Assembly (NCBI RefSeq): GCF_026001925.1
Contig: NZ_AP021870.1
Coordinates: 889,457 to 953,456 of the forward strand
Length of the DNA: 64,000 nt
Source of the DNA: Vibrio gangliei
Lineage (GTDB): Bacteria; Pseudomonadota; Gammaproteobacteria; Enterobacterales; Vibrionaceae
Reading direction: 5' to 3'
Shown: positions 36,519-45,895 of the stretch, one piece after another
Numbering within the stretch: position 1 is the first letter of the stretch
Layout: each line of letters begins with the position of its first letter
Made by a program: the position numbers and the translations under genes
Notes under the pieces: model-generated
Seen by the model: the letters and a program-made list of their open reading frames with translations, nothing else
Database searches by the model: none
What the model was told of the DNA's origin: nothing

Positions 36519-37724
36519 TTAAGAATTCAACAATAACTGCTTTACACTGGATATTAAAAATTCATCTTGATAGAAGCCTGCTGCAACAGACAGTCCAACA
36601 GGTGCGTTATCTATATTTGCTATTGGTATCGATATTTCAGGTAAACGACCAATACCAGAAAATGAAGTGATCGACATTGTTCGGTCATAAAAATCTAGCG
36701 CTGTTTCCATATCCTCAAGCGAATGTTTTAATGGTGCAACCGTGGGTACTGTGGGGAACAAAACCAAATCGCCCTTTTTTAGAAACGAGGACATCCGACG
36801 AAAATATCGCTCACAAAGCCGGAGAGAATCGCTAACCAACTTGCGTTCAAACTTTCGTACAGTTTCATATTTCATAGCAAAAAATGGGCTAAGTTCTGGA
36901 GATTCATTTTCAATCCAATTACCGACAGTGTTTAAGAACTCAAAAGTTTGTAATGGTCTTAATGCATTAACATTAAGCATATCAAGTGTTGCTTCCTCGC
37001 CAAGAATATCGCTCAGTGTAATAGAGACCACATCAGCATCAATATTAACCAATAAATTGTTAATGCTATCTTTTATCAGAGCTGATACCTCAGCATCAGA
37101 GGTATTAAAGGCATCTTCAAGCAGGTAAATCGTCTCTATTTTTTGTGATACCACGCTTTCACTTTTTAATAGTGTGTGCATAACATCGCCCAATACATCT
37201 ATATCATTGGCAAAAGCCCCAACCGTACTCGTGCTAGGGACGAAAGGTAAGACACCTGCCTCCGATATTCGATGCATAGTTGGTCGCATGGCATAAACGC
37301 CACACAAACTTGCAGGTACTCGGATTGAACCTGCTGAATCGGTTCCAATGGCAAAATCAACTAAACCGCACGCAACAGCAGAAGCCGAACCACTCGATGA
37401 GCCTCCCGGTATTCTATCTGGCACTTTGGGGTTGATAGGCGTTCCAAAAAAGAAATTTTCGCCATCTAAACTATAAGTAAATTCATCTGATACTGCCTTC
37501 CCTAAACAGGTTGCCCCAGCGCCTAATAGCTGATCGACACACAAAGCGTTATAAATGGCAGCCTTATGTTTATGTTGCCAAGATGGGCTCCCATAAGAGG
37601 TTTTATACTGAGCAATATCAATATTGTCTTTAACGGCAAATGTAAGCCCATTAAGTGACCCGTTGCTATATGGTTCTATCGTGAAGGTTTCAACAAATGC
37701 GCCAGAGGATAAAAAGTTATACAT
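36519..37724 (-). CDS. Amidase-signature family hydrolase
   Basis: 401 residues, cytosolic. Ser-cisSer-Lys triad visible: Lys in FAVKDNID (about 32), the glycine/serine loop IPGGSSSGSASAVA (about 109-122) and the nucleophile region IGTDSAGSIRVPAS (about 131-144). Short form of the family, similar in length to AMI1-type amidases. AGGAAC precedes the ATG. It lies after qnr in the same orientation (75-nt gap) and both are bracketed by the DUF1479 repeats, so the two probably arrived together. The substrate cannot be named; an indole- or aryl-acetamide or a peptide amide would be typical. Confidence 0.92.
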   Translation of the reverse strand: MYNFLSSGAFVETFTIEPYSNGSLNGLTFAVKDNIDIAQYKTSYGSPSWQHKHKAAIYNALCVDQLLGAGATCLGKAVSDEFTYSLDGENFFFGTPINPKVPDRIPGGSSSGSASAVACGLVDFAIGTDSAGSIRVPASLCGVYAMRPTMHRISEAGVLPFVPSTSTVGAFANDIDVLGDVMHTLLKSESVVSQKIETIYLLEDAFNTSDAEVSALIKDSINNLLVNIDADVVSITLSDILGEEATLDMLNVNALRPLQTFEFLNTVGNWIENESPELSPFFAMKYETVRKFERKLVSDSLRLCERYFRRMSSFLKKGDLVLFPTVPTVAPLKHSLEDMETALDFYDRTMSITSFSGIGRLPEISIPIANIDNAPVGLSVAAGFYQDEFLISSVKQLLLNS

Positions 37725-37799
37725 AGGAGTTCCTATCTTTATAATTGTAAGGCTTTGAAGATGATTCGCTTTATAAATTTGAGTGATTAAAATCGTAGG

Positions 37800-38465
37800 T
37801 CAAAACACTTTGTCTGGAATAACAATCACCCCCAACTGCTCCAAAATCTGCTCTTGTTGCCATGAACAAATTTTCACGCCAGTTAAATCCACTTTACGAG
37901 GTTCTAAGCCATTTAATTCTGAATGAGTGAGATCACACCCCTGAATTCTGCATTGCTCCCAAAAGTCATCAGAAAATGATCCCCTACTTAAGTCTGACTC
38001 TTTAAAAGAGGCCCCTTGCAGGCTCGCTCCTACCCATTTATTTTCAAATAAATCACACTTTTCAAGGCATTGCTTATCAAAATTAGCATAAGACAAATTA
38101 CAACCCGTAATGTAAGCAGAGCAAAAATACATTTTGTTAGAAACATGATTTACAAAGTTTGCCTGTGAGAAATTAGCACCTTTTAGATCGCATTCTCTTA
38201 ACTCAAGACCAAAACAGTTTGCCCCTTGGAAATTCGCCATTGAAAGCATGCAATTCATAAATGAAGCATCTCGTAGGTCTGCATAGATAAAATTACATCC
38301 TTCAAAATCATTCGATTCAATAAATGTACAACCCATGAATTTAGCATCACGTAAATTCACTCGATTAAAATTACAACCAAAAAATTTACAGTGAGAAAAG
38401 TGATGAGAGCTCAAATCTTGGCCGGAAAAATCAATTTGATCGTACGTTTTATGGGAATAATTCAA
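37800..38465 (-). CDS. qnr: Qnr-family pentapeptide-repeat protein
   Basis: 221 residues of pentapeptide repeats (A/C-[D/N]-[L/F]-x-x) from about residue 12 to 200. It reads like the Qnr family over its whole length: ADLRDASFMNCMLSMANF, NCFGLELRECDLKGANFSQA, SNKMYFCSAYITGCNLSYAN and the tail EPRKVDLTGVKICSWQQEQILEQLGVIVIP align closely with QnrA as I know it. Qnr proteins fold as a right-handed beta-helix that mimics DNA and protects gyrase and topoisomerase IV from quinolones. Vibrio chromosomes are natural reservoirs. Start codon is TTG with AAGAGG eight bases upstream. No LexA box seen. Confidence 0.93.
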   Translation of the reverse strand: MNYSHKTYDQIDFSGQDLSSHHFSHCKFFGCNFNRVNLRDAKFMGCTFIESNDFEGCNFIYADLRDASFMNCMLSMANFQGANCFGLELRECDLKGANFSQANFVNHVSNKMYFCSAYITGCNLSYANFDKQCLEKCDLFENKWVGASLQGASFKESDLSRGSFSDDFWEQCRIQGCDLTHSELNGLEPRKVDLTGVKICSWQQEQILEQLGVIVIPDKVF

Positions 38466-38481
38466 TGTTATAACCTCTTGA

Positions 38482-38495
38482 TTAATTTAAATTAA
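38482..38495. promoter_or_regulatory. AT-rich palindrome upstream of qnr
   Basis: Perfect 14-bp palindrome TTAATTTAAATTAA, 16 bp upstream of the qnr start, overlapping its leader. May be part of the promoter. The rest of the gap 38466-38795 holds no gene that I can support. Confidence 0.35.
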
Positions 38496-38795
38496 GACTA
38501 ACATTTACAGCCATCTTAGCAACAAAATAAACCCATATAAAAACAAACAGTTATATGCCACCTAAATAGCCAAAATAAGGCACCTAACAGCACCTATAAG
38601 GCAAGAGAAATGAGATCAACCCATGCGGCAGGCTAGAAAAAAGTTTCACGCTGAATGAGGCCAAATAGAGCCGAGAAATTAGAGAGAGTTATATGATTTA
38701 TGGAATATAAAACTTACTTGACGATTTATGAGCGTATTTGGAAATGTAAGTTGTTTTAGGGCAGCAATATGATCTGCACATCAACCCTCCCCACC

Positions 38796-39054
38796 CCTCC
38801 CTTGGCTTCAAATATTACTGCCAAGCTATTTTCACAGGTAAAGGGAGGGAGTTATTCGAAATCGCTTTCTGTTTATCTCAAACAATATCTCTCACACAAA
38901 AAAGCGAAGCTACCGTGCTTCGCCTTTAGTGAAAGTTAGAAGTTGTTACTTACTTCAACCCCATGCCCTTTTTACCTGCCTCATTAAGCATGTCGAAGGT
39001 AAAGCGGCCTTGCCAGTTTTTCTCGTAGTCTTCTCGTGGGAAATCTGGTGGCGA
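38796..39054. repeat. Direct repeat, right copy
   Basis: Partner of 36253-36513, offset about 2.54 kb. Consists of a hairpin element (CCCTCCCTT/AAGGGAGGG), the DUF1479 terminator and the last ~35 codons of the intact DUF1479 gene. Confidence 0.92.
38898..38926 (-). terminator. Terminator of the DUF1479 gene
   Basis: Minus strand: GCGAAGC/GCTTCGC stem, 6-nt loop, six T residues; same structure as in the left repeat copy. Confidence 0.85.
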
Positions 39055-40212
39055 CAGCCCTTCTTTTAATGCGCTTTGGATTTCAACCGCGTACTGTTTG
39101 TTTTTCTCACACATAGGCGCAGCAGGGATGTACATCACATTGCCCCAGCCTTGTTGGTCTTGCACGGGGGCAACGGAGTGAATGAGATCGCAGTGCCACC
39201 ACACAGAATCCCCGGCTTTCATTTCAGGAATGCTGCATAAGCCTTTAATAAGGTGCGGATGCCATTGCTCTGAAATCGGCAATACATGGCCGGATGCAAC
39301 GCCGCAGAGTTCATCTTCTGGCACATCATCTAACAATGGACGCAGTAAAATGTACGCCATCGCTTCCGGTACAGGCACCACATGCAACAAGCCTTGATTT
39401 AATGCCATATCCGATAACGCTGTCCAGCCTTGGAAAGTACGAAATACTGAACATTTGGTGGTGCTGCCAACGGTGTATTCATTCACATCTGGTCGGTGCG
39501 CCGCATCCCACGGGTCGTATTGGTCAAATTGATTGGTGAAGATCTTTTCAAATACTTTTTGATAAGCCGGTAGCAACCAACGCTCTAACGCTCCGGAATC
39601 CGTATGTGCACCAAGTCCGTTAGAGTTGGTGCCCGGCAAGCGACGGCGAATGCGGTCTGGATAGATAATGCTGACTTCCGGATCAAAATGCTGACCTTCG
39701 TTGGTTTCAAATTTCCATAGGCGATTTAAGAAAGATTGAATTGAAGCAATCTGAGAACTTTGACGAGCCTCCATTTGTGCTTTAGACCAATAAATCGGGA
39801 AGATTTCCGGTTTAGAAGCGACAAGCGTGCCAAAGAAGTTATCACCCGGGCCGCCGTAAATGTTGTCGAAATCATTGCTATCTAAGTAATCGAGCATCGA
39901 CTGATCCATCGCGACAGCTTCTTCACGATCAAAAGTTTGACGTACCACCAAACAGCCGCGGCGTTTGATTTGTGCAATCAACTCAGGCGAAATATTGCCT
40001 TGCTGTAAATCGGCTTGGCTTATTTCTGGCCATGCGCTGCCCGTCTCTTGCTCTTGTTTACGCGCGGCGGCCAGTTCGGTTTCAATTTTATCGCACACTT
40101 GCTTGAACAGCGCATCGACATCGCCAATCTGCGCTTTCAGTGCCCGCTTCATCGCCACAATATTGCTTTTATAATCGCTAGGAAGTTCTTTAGAGGTAAA
40201 TGACGCTGACAT
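38950..40212 (-). CDS. DUF1479 protein (YbiU-like, probable non-heme iron oxygenase fold)
   Basis: 420 residues, as long as E. coli YbiU. Jelly-roll-type features: GLGAHTDSGALERWL (H-x-D iron-binding pattern) and a late SVWWHCDLIHSVAP histidine motif, which would fit a 2-oxoglutarate-dependent oxygenase. Cytosolic. AGGAGAG precedes the ATG. Divergent from a DeoR-type regulator. The 3' end of this gene is duplicated at 36253-36513. Confidence 0.88.
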   Translation of the reverse strand: MSASFTSKELPSDYKSNIVAMKRALKAQIGDVDALFKQVCDKIETELAAARKQEQETGSAWPEISQADLQQGNISPELIAQIKRRGCLVVRQTFDREEAVAMDQSMLDYLDSNDFDNIYGGPGDNFFGTLVASKPEIFPIYWSKAQMEARQSSQIASIQSFLNRLWKFETNEGQHFDPEVSIIYPDRIRRRLPGTNSNGLGAHTDSGALERWLLPAYQKVFEKIFTNQFDQYDPWDAAHRPDVNEYTVGSTTKCSVFRTFQGWTALSDMALNQGLLHVVPVPEAMAYILLRPLLDDVPEDELCGVASGHVLPISEQWHPHLIKGLCSIPEMKAGDSVWWHCDLIHSVAPVQDQQGWGNVMYIPAAPMCEKNKQYAVEIQSALKEGLSPPDFPREDYEKNWQGRFTFDMLNEAGKKGMGLK

Positions 40213-40368
40213 AATGCTGCTCTCCTGATGTGTGATCTTGTTATCGTTAACAAGCCAATAAGCTTCAAATGAAAGTTAATATTGCATCATAAGAAAGTCA
40301 AATATAAGGTTAACATCATGATCACATTTTTGAGGTCTACATTCATCCTTAGAAAGATCGATATTGTG

Positions 40369-40401
40369 GTGATTAATCCCATAATTGGTGTGAGTAATCA
40401 C
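40369..40401. promoter_or_regulatory. Inverted repeat in the DUF1479/DeoR gap
   Basis: 7-bp arms GTGATTA/TAATCAC with a 19-nt spacer, flanked by TATTGTG and CAATA that extend the symmetry loosely. Candidate operator for the adjacent DeoR-type regulator. Confidence 0.4.
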
Positions 40402-40497
40402 AATACCGGTCAATTACAATTTAGCTTTCACTTAAGTTTCATTTGAAGACAAAAAGAGGTACTATTCGGTATCTCTTTTTTATTATTGGACGACATC

Positions 40498-41238
40498 ATG
40501 AACCCAAGACACAGCCAAATCATCCAAATGGTTAACGAACAGAAACGTGTTCAAGTGGCCGATTTATCTGAAAAAATAGGCGTGTCAGGCGTAACCATTC
40601 GTCAAGATTTGAATTACCTTGAAAGTGAAGGTCATTTGAAACGGGTACATGGCGCAGCCGTCGCGCTGCAAAGCGATGATATTGATAGCCGTTTGACCGT
40701 CAGCTTTGAAATCAAACAAGCGCTCGCCAACAAAGCCGCGGATTTAGTCGCGCCGAATGAAACGGTATTAATTGAAGGCGGCAGCGCCAATGCATTACTT
40801 GCAAGAACACTCGCAGAGCGTGGCGATGTCACCATCATTACGCCTTCAGCTTATATTGCGCATTTATTGAAAAACACGTCTGCCAGCATCATTCTGCTTG
40901 GCGGGGTGTATCAACATCAAGGCGAAAGCTTGGTTGGCCCTTTAACTAAGTTGTGTATTGAACACATTCACTTTAGCACTGCATTTTTAGGTGTTGATGG
41001 CTACCATCCAGATACAGGCTTCACCAGCCGTGACATGATGCGCGCCGATATCGCCTCTAGCATTCTAGCCAAACAACGCCGCAATATCGTGCTCACCGAT
41101 TCAAGCAAATTCGGTCAAATCTTTCCATCGACCATAGGAAAAACTGACCAAATTTCGATTGTTCTCACCGATACTCAAGCCGATATTGAACAGCTTGATT
41201 CACTACGCAATAGAGGCGTTGAAGTAATTTTGGGCTAA
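40498..41238 (+). CDS. DeoR/GlpR-family transcriptional regulator
   Basis: 246 residues from ATG 40498 (an in-frame TTG lies four codons upstream). N-terminal DeoR HTH (RHSQIIQMVNEQKRVQVADLSEKIGVSGVTIRQDLNYLE) followed by the sugar-phosphate-binding DeoRC domain (VLIEGGSANALLARTL, LLGGVYQHQGESLVGP, FLGVDGYHPDTGFTSRD). Effectors of the family are phosphorylated sugars. Likely controls the divergent DUF1479 gene. Confidence 0.92.
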   Translation: MNPRHSQIIQMVNEQKRVQVADLSEKIGVSGVTIRQDLNYLESEGHLKRVHGAAVALQSDDIDSRLTVSFEIKQALANKAADLVAPNETVLIEGGSANALLARTLAERGDVTIITPSAYIAHLLKNTSASIILLGGVYQHQGESLVGPLTKLCIEHIHFSTAFLGVDGYHPDTGFTSRDMMRADIASSILAKQRRNIVLTDSSKFGQIFPSTIGKTDQISIVLTDTQADIEQLDSLRNRGVEVILG

Positions 41239-41243
41239 CAGAA

Positions 41244-42875
41244 TCACTGCTCCGTAAACCAACTCGGCACCATCACATTGAGCGATCTAGGTTGTACTCG
41301 AATAGACAGTTTTTCTGTTTCGTACAACTCTCCATCAATCACATATTTAAACGCGGTTTCGCTGGTGACGGTCACTTCTTTGGCTTGCTTATGCACAAAT
41401 CCCAGTGGCTCCGCTGTCGGTAAAAACTTCGACAAGGCAAGCTCTGATAATGACAACAAACGACCGGTCACACTTTCATGGCAAGGCAAATAAGTGATGT
41501 CCATAATCCCATCTTGTAAATCCGGCTCACCACCACCTTGAGCTAATAAGGTGGTAAAAGGTGCGGCATTAGCAATCACTAAGCTGCTTACTTCTAACTG
41601 TTTTGGTGGCTGTTTATCTAGGCTGACTTCAACATGCAAGGTTTCATTATTGGCAATCGCACCCCATAAACCTTTTAGGTAAGCCAATTGACCATCATTG
41701 TTTTTCTCTTCACGCTCCGCATATTCAATCATTTGCTGCTCAAAACCGATTCCCGCCACCAGCAACATAAGATCTTGATTACAACGGGCGGTATCTATTT
41801 GCGTTACTTCACCATCTAAAATCGCGCCACAAGCGGTTTCAACCGGAATGATTTTGTTTTCAATACCATACAACACATGACACAGCGCATTGGCGGTACC
41901 TAAAGGCAAAATACCTAGAACGATATCGGTATGAACGATTTGGCTAGCCACTTCGGTTACGGTGCCATCTCCACCGCCTGCCACAATCAATGAGGCACCG
42001 GAATTCACCGCTTCTTTAGCCAGTTCTGTGGCTGAAATATCAGGTGTCGTTTCTCGCACTTCGACTTGATATTTGGCTTTAAATTTTTCCAAAATCTCGT
42101 CTTTATAAGTGCCCCATTTCCCGCCACCAGATACCGGATTGACGATCATCCACACCGTTTGCTCTGATTCGAATGCTTTTTGTTTATGCAATTGTTGTAG
42201 CATCGCCATTTGCTCCTTATTCAAATTTGCGGTTGAACGTATGGTTTGAATCTTTTTCATGACATCTTCGATACTCATTCTCGGATAACGACGTAGCAAA
42301 TAAGCCGCTAATACAAATACCGATCGACCCCGCCCTAACGCACAATGCACCACCACTTTTTTAGAATCTGCAAGTTGCACATCCATCCAGTCTAAGGCTT
42401 TTAGTAACTTACGCTTCGATGGCACTTTATGATCGAGTACTGGCAAGTTGAAATAATCAAAATCGCGCTTCGCTTTGCCACTTTGCAAACCGTGAAACTC
42501 TGCGGTGATGTCCAAAATGCTAGTAATGCCTTGCGCTTTAAGCTCTTTCAAATCTTTTGTAAACAAGCGACGAGCCAAGTATAGCTGTGGATCAATACGT
42601 TGAATGGGGGCAACAGAATCATGGGTACGCGCCCAATAATTGTAGTAATGCGCGCCAATGAGAAAAGGGGCAAGCACCAATTGAATACCATTGGGGATCA
42701 CCCCATTCGGCTTTTTACGGAATAAATGCGGAAAGTTACACCAATACGCAATACTCACCACAGATAATGACAACGCAATCCAAGCCAGTGGCAATGACAA
42801 CCAGAAGCTCGGGCACAATAATGCCAACACGTAAAACAAGACACTTCCTGCGGTATAATATTTCGCTACTAGCAT
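41244..42875 (-). CDS. Dual-specificity phosphatase fused to a diacylglycerol/lipid kinase
   Basis: 543 residues from ATG 42875 (GAGGTG upstream). Three parts: two N-terminal membrane helices, a DSP-type phosphatase domain with the CX5R loop VHCALGRGRSV (about residues 185-195), then a YegS/DagK lipid-kinase domain with the ATP motif GGGDGTVTEVA and the PLGTANALC region. The fusion pairs a lipid/protein phosphatase with a lipid kinase on one membrane protein. Inferred role: lipid phosphate or isoprenoid-type turnover. Tail to tail with the DeoR gene. Confidence 0.92.
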   Translation of the reverse strand: MLVAKYYTAGSVLFYVLALLCPSFWLSLPLAWIALSLSVVSIAYWCNFPHLFRKKPNGVIPNGIQLVLAPFLIGAHYYNYWARTHDSVAPIQRIDPQLYLARRLFTKDLKELKAQGITSILDITAEFHGLQSGKAKRDFDYFNLPVLDHKVPSKRKLLKALDWMDVQLADSKKVVVHCALGRGRSVFVLAAYLLRRYPRMSIEDVMKKIQTIRSTANLNKEQMAMLQQLHKQKAFESEQTVWMIVNPVSGGGKWGTYKDEILEKFKAKYQVEVRETTPDISATELAKEAVNSGASLIVAGGGDGTVTEVASQIVHTDIVLGILPLGTANALCHVLYGIENKIIPVETACGAILDGEVTQIDTARCNQDLMLLVAGIGFEQQMIEYAEREEKNNDGQLAYLKGLWGAIANNETLHVEVSLDKQPPKQLEVSSLVIANAAPFTTLLAQGGGEPDLQDGIMDITYLPCHESVTGRLLSLSELALSKFLPTAEPLGFVHKQAKEVTVTSETAFKYVIDGELYETEKLSIRVQPRSLNVMVPSWFTEQ

Positions 42876-43495
42876 GTTCACCTCACATTTTTTCATTCCT
42901 TTCTATTACTTAACCATACCTATTCGCGAAGAATCAACGTATTACTCTCATATTGCCCGACTTAAGTAACCATTTTTTCAGATAGATAAACTGAAAATTG
43001 AAAAGAATTAGAACAAAAACCCTATCCCATATAATAATAATGGTTAATTACAAATAGCCGCTAAAAGCTCGAATTTCGAACATCAATTTTTTTTATCGTA
43101 ACTACAAATTTATTCTTATTTACACCTGAAAAAATCACATTATTATCGCCCTGTTCTTCGCAAGAAAGTACCAACCACTACACTCAACTGTTCACATTTA
43201 CAGTGTAAACAGCCTAATTTAGTGTCGCTATTCGTTAACGCAAGGTTAATGGGCGCAGGTTGCAAATCTACGAGTTTGGATATTTTTCCTTTCATACGTC
43301 CGAACTCAGAAAACGTCATATTGAAACTTAGATTAATCACATCAATCGAACTTATTCTTTCGATTGATATAAATTTCAACCTGACTCAAATCAGTTCAAA
43401 CCCGAAGGCTCCAATCAGAAGGAATAACTGGCTATAAGCTAGGTTGATGGGCAATACATTAAGATCATTTGATCGATATTATTTGGGACCTTGAC
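42876..43495. other. 620-bp gene-free stretch before potF
   Basis: AT-rich. It holds one parS2-type palindrome (43196-43210) and must hold the promoters of the phosphatase-kinase gene and the pot operon. I see no convincing small gene. Confidence 0.6.
43196..43210. other. parS2: parS2-type partition site 1
   Basis: ATTTACAGTGTAAAC fits NTTTACANTGTAAAN, the ParB2 binding motif known for vibrio chromosome II. Lies in the gap between the phosphatase-kinase gene and potF. Confidence 0.85.
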
Positions 43496-44620
43496 ATGTC
43501 TTTTAAAAATACTGTGTTCGCTGCATCAATGACAGTAACGACTTTGTTGTCGTCTGCGGCGCTATTAACTTCAAACAACGTTTACGCTCAAGATGGGCAA
43601 GTTCTTCATGTTTATAACTGGAGCAGCTACATCGCGCCTAACACTATTTCTGACTTCGAAAAAGAAACCGGCATCAAAGTGGTGTACGACGTATTCGACA
43701 GCAACGAAGTGTTGGAAGCAAAACTACTTGCAGGCCGTTCTGGTTATGACGTGGTAGTGCCATCGAATAACTTTCTTGCTAAACAAATTCGTGCTGGTGT
43801 TTTCCAAAAATTAGACCGTTCTCAACTGCCTAACTGGAAAAACCTAAGCCCAGAATTATTGAGTGCGTTATCGCCAAGTGATCCTGATAACCAATACGCG
43901 ATCCCATATTTATGGGGCACGATTGGCTTTGCTTACAACGTCGATAAAGTACAAAAAGCGCTAGGCGATGATATGCCGGTTGATTCATGGGATTTGGTAT
44001 TTAACCCACAATACACAGAGAAACTAAAAAGCTGTGGCATCTCGTTCTTAGATTCACCGACCGAAATGCTACCTGCGGCGCTGAACTATTTAGGTTTGGA
44101 TACGGGTTCTGAAAAACCAGAAGACATTAAACAAGCGGACGCGTTATTCATGTCGATTCGTCAAGATGTGACTTACTTCCATTCGTCTAAATACATTTCT
44201 GATTTAGCGAACGGTGACACTTGTGTGGCTGTCGGTTATTCAAACGATTTATTCATTGCTAAAGATCGCGCTATCGAAGCGAACAATGGCAACAAAATTG
44301 AATACGTGATCCCGAAAGAAGGGGCGGGTAGTTACTTTGACATGATGGCGATTCCTGCTGACGCACAAAACGTGAAAGCAGCACATCAGTTCTTGAACTA
44401 CTTAATGAAGCCAGAAGTGATTGCCAATATCACTAATGAAATCAACGCTGCTAATGGTAACCAAGCGGCAACACCGTTTGTAAATGAAGATATTCGCAAT
44501 AATGCGGGCATCTACCCAGACGAAGCAACGTTGAAAAATATTTATACCATTCGTGATCTTCCAGCCAAAGTACAACGTGTTATGACTCGTACTTGGACCA
44601 AGATTAAAACTGGTCGATAA
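43496..44620 (+). CDS. potF: Putrescine-binding periplasmic protein
   Basis: 374 residues from ATG 43496. Signal peptide (hydrophobic [16 protein letters not shown], cleavage near VYA), then the PotD/PotF fold: [46 protein letters not shown], and a C-terminal PVKVQR-like [15 protein letters not shown]. PotF-type alignment is better than PotD-type. A weak terminator-like hairpin follows (44655-44682) before potG, a typical way to raise receptor over ATPase levels. Confidence 0.93.
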   Translation: MSFKNTVFAASMTVTTLLSSAALLTSNNVYAQDGQVLHVYNWSSYIAPNTISDFEKETGIKVVYDVFDSNEVLEAKLLAGRSGYDVVVPSNNFLAKQIRAGVFQKLDRSQLPNWKNLSPELLSALSPSDPDNQYAIPYLWGTIGFAYNVDKVQKALGDDMPVDSWDLVFNPQYTEKLKSCGISFLDSPTEMLPAALNYLGLDTGSEKPEDIKQADALFMSIRQDVTYFHSSKYISDLANGDTCVAVGYSNDLFIAKDRAIEANNGNKIEYVIPKEGAGSYFDMMAIPADAQNVKAAHQFLNYLMKPEVIANITNEINAANGNQAATPFVNEDIRNNAGIYPDEATLKNIYTIRDLPAKVQRVMTRTWTKIKTGR

Positions 44621-44654
44621 CGCTGTAAGCACATACTTGAGTTTAAGTGTGATT

Positions 44655-44682
44655 AAGGCGTCCAAACTAGGGCGCCTTTTTA
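44655..44682 (+). terminator. Hairpin between potF and potG
   Basis: AAGGCG/CGCCTT stem followed by T residues; probably a partial terminator that keeps the binding protein in excess of the membrane subunits. Confidence 0.55.
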
Positions 44683-44711
44683 TATGAAGAATAATTTAAA
44701 GAGAGTTTCAC

Positions 44712-45863
44712 ATGGTCATCACTTCTAGCGCCTACAAAAAAGCTTTAGAGCGTCAATCCAAACCAAAAGAAATCTTGGTGAAAATTGATCGCGTCAGTAA
44801 GCAATTCGATGACACGCTTGCCGTGGATAACGTTTCCCTCACCATTAACAAAGGGGAAATTTTCTCTTTGTTGGGCGGTTCTGGTTCAGGTAAGTCGACC
44901 CTGCTACGTATGTTAGCGGGCTTTGAGAAACCAACCGAAGGTCGAATTATTCTCGATGGTGTGGACATCACTGACATGGCGCCGTATGACCGCCCTATCA
45001 ACATGATGTTCCAGTCTTACGCGCTGTTTCCACACATGACGGTGGAACAAAACATTGCGTTTGGCTTGAAACAAGATTCGTTGCCTAAAGATGAAATCAA
45101 AGAGCGCGTCGATGAAATGCTGAGACTGGTGCACATGACGCAATACGCAAAACGTAAGCCACACCAACTTTCAGGTGGTCAACGTCAGCGTGTGGCATTG
45201 GCACGCTCTTTAGCAAAGCGTCCAAAGCTGTTGTTGTTAGATGAACCTATGGGTGCACTTGATAAAAAACTGCGCTCTCAAATGCAATTGGAGCTGGTCG
45301 AAATCATTGAGCGTGTCGGCGTAACTTGCGTGATGGTAACGCACGATCAAGAAGAAGCGATGACTATGTCGCAACGTGTCGCGATCATGCACCTAGGCTG
45401 TATTGAGCAAATTGGTAGCCCGATGGATATTTACGAAACGCCGGTTAACCGCTTGGTGTGTGAATTTATCGGTAACGTGAACTTATTTGATGGCATGCTG
45501 GTGGAAGATGACCTCGATCACGCCACTATTGCTTGTGTGGATTTACCGCAGCCAATTTATGTCGGTCACGGTATCAGTACCCAAGCGGAAAACAAACGGG
45601 TGACTTACGCATTGCGCCCTGAGAAATTGCTGATCAGTACCACTCTGCCTGATGATTTGGAACATCCAGAGTTTAACTGGACCACCGGCAAGGTATATGA
45701 CATTGCGTATTTAGGTGGTTCTTCGGTGTATCACATCCAATTGCCATCAGGAAAAATTGTGCAGGCGTTTATTGCCAACGCAGTTCGCCACGTAAAACGC
45801 CCAACTTGGGAAGATGACGTGTTCCTATATTGGGAAGACGACAGCGGCGTTGTATTGCAGTAA
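44712..45863 (+). CDS. potG: Putrescine importer ATPase
   Basis: 383 residues. Walker A LGGSGSGKSTLLRMLAG, signature LSGGQRQRVALARSL, Walker B LLLLDEPMGALD, switch VTHDQEEAM, then the C-terminal TOBE-type regulatory domain. Best match in context is PotG of the putrescine system. ATG preceded by AGAG; overlaps no neighbour. Confidence 0.94.
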   Translation: MVITSSAYKKALERQSKPKEILVKIDRVSKQFDDTLAVDNVSLTINKGEIFSLLGGSGSGKSTLLRMLAGFEKPTEGRIILDGVDITDMAPYDRPINMMFQSYALFPHMTVEQNIAFGLKQDSLPKDEIKERVDEMLRLVHMTQYAKRKPHQLSGGQRQRVALARSLAKRPKLLLLDEPMGALDKKLRSQMQLELVEIIERVGVTCVMVTHDQEEAMTMSQRVAIMHLGCIEQIGSPMDIYETPVNRLVCEFIGNVNLFDGMLVEDDLDHATIACVDLPQPIYVGHGISTQAENKRVTYALRPEKLLISTTLPDDLEHPEFNWTTGKVYDIAYLGGSSVYHIQLPSGKIVQAFIANAVRHVKRPTWEDDVFLYWEDDSGVVLQ

Positions 45864-45895
45864 GTGGGCTTTTGACAGTGAATGACTCTTTGAAT

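Noticed and set aside
36101..36670. 189-codon open frame on the plus strand across the left direct repeat
   Set aside because: It lies antisense to the DUF1479 remnant and terminator, has no ribosome-binding site and no protein-like composition.
38540..38600. GCCACCTAA...GGCACCTAACAGCACC, at first sight like an attC core next to qnr
   Set aside because: No complementary second half or inner L boxes; only short repeated GGCACCTA words, so not an attC.
43143..43437. Short open frames on both strands around parS2 site 1
   Set aside because: Overlapping, without ribosome-binding sites, and with compositions unlike proteins.
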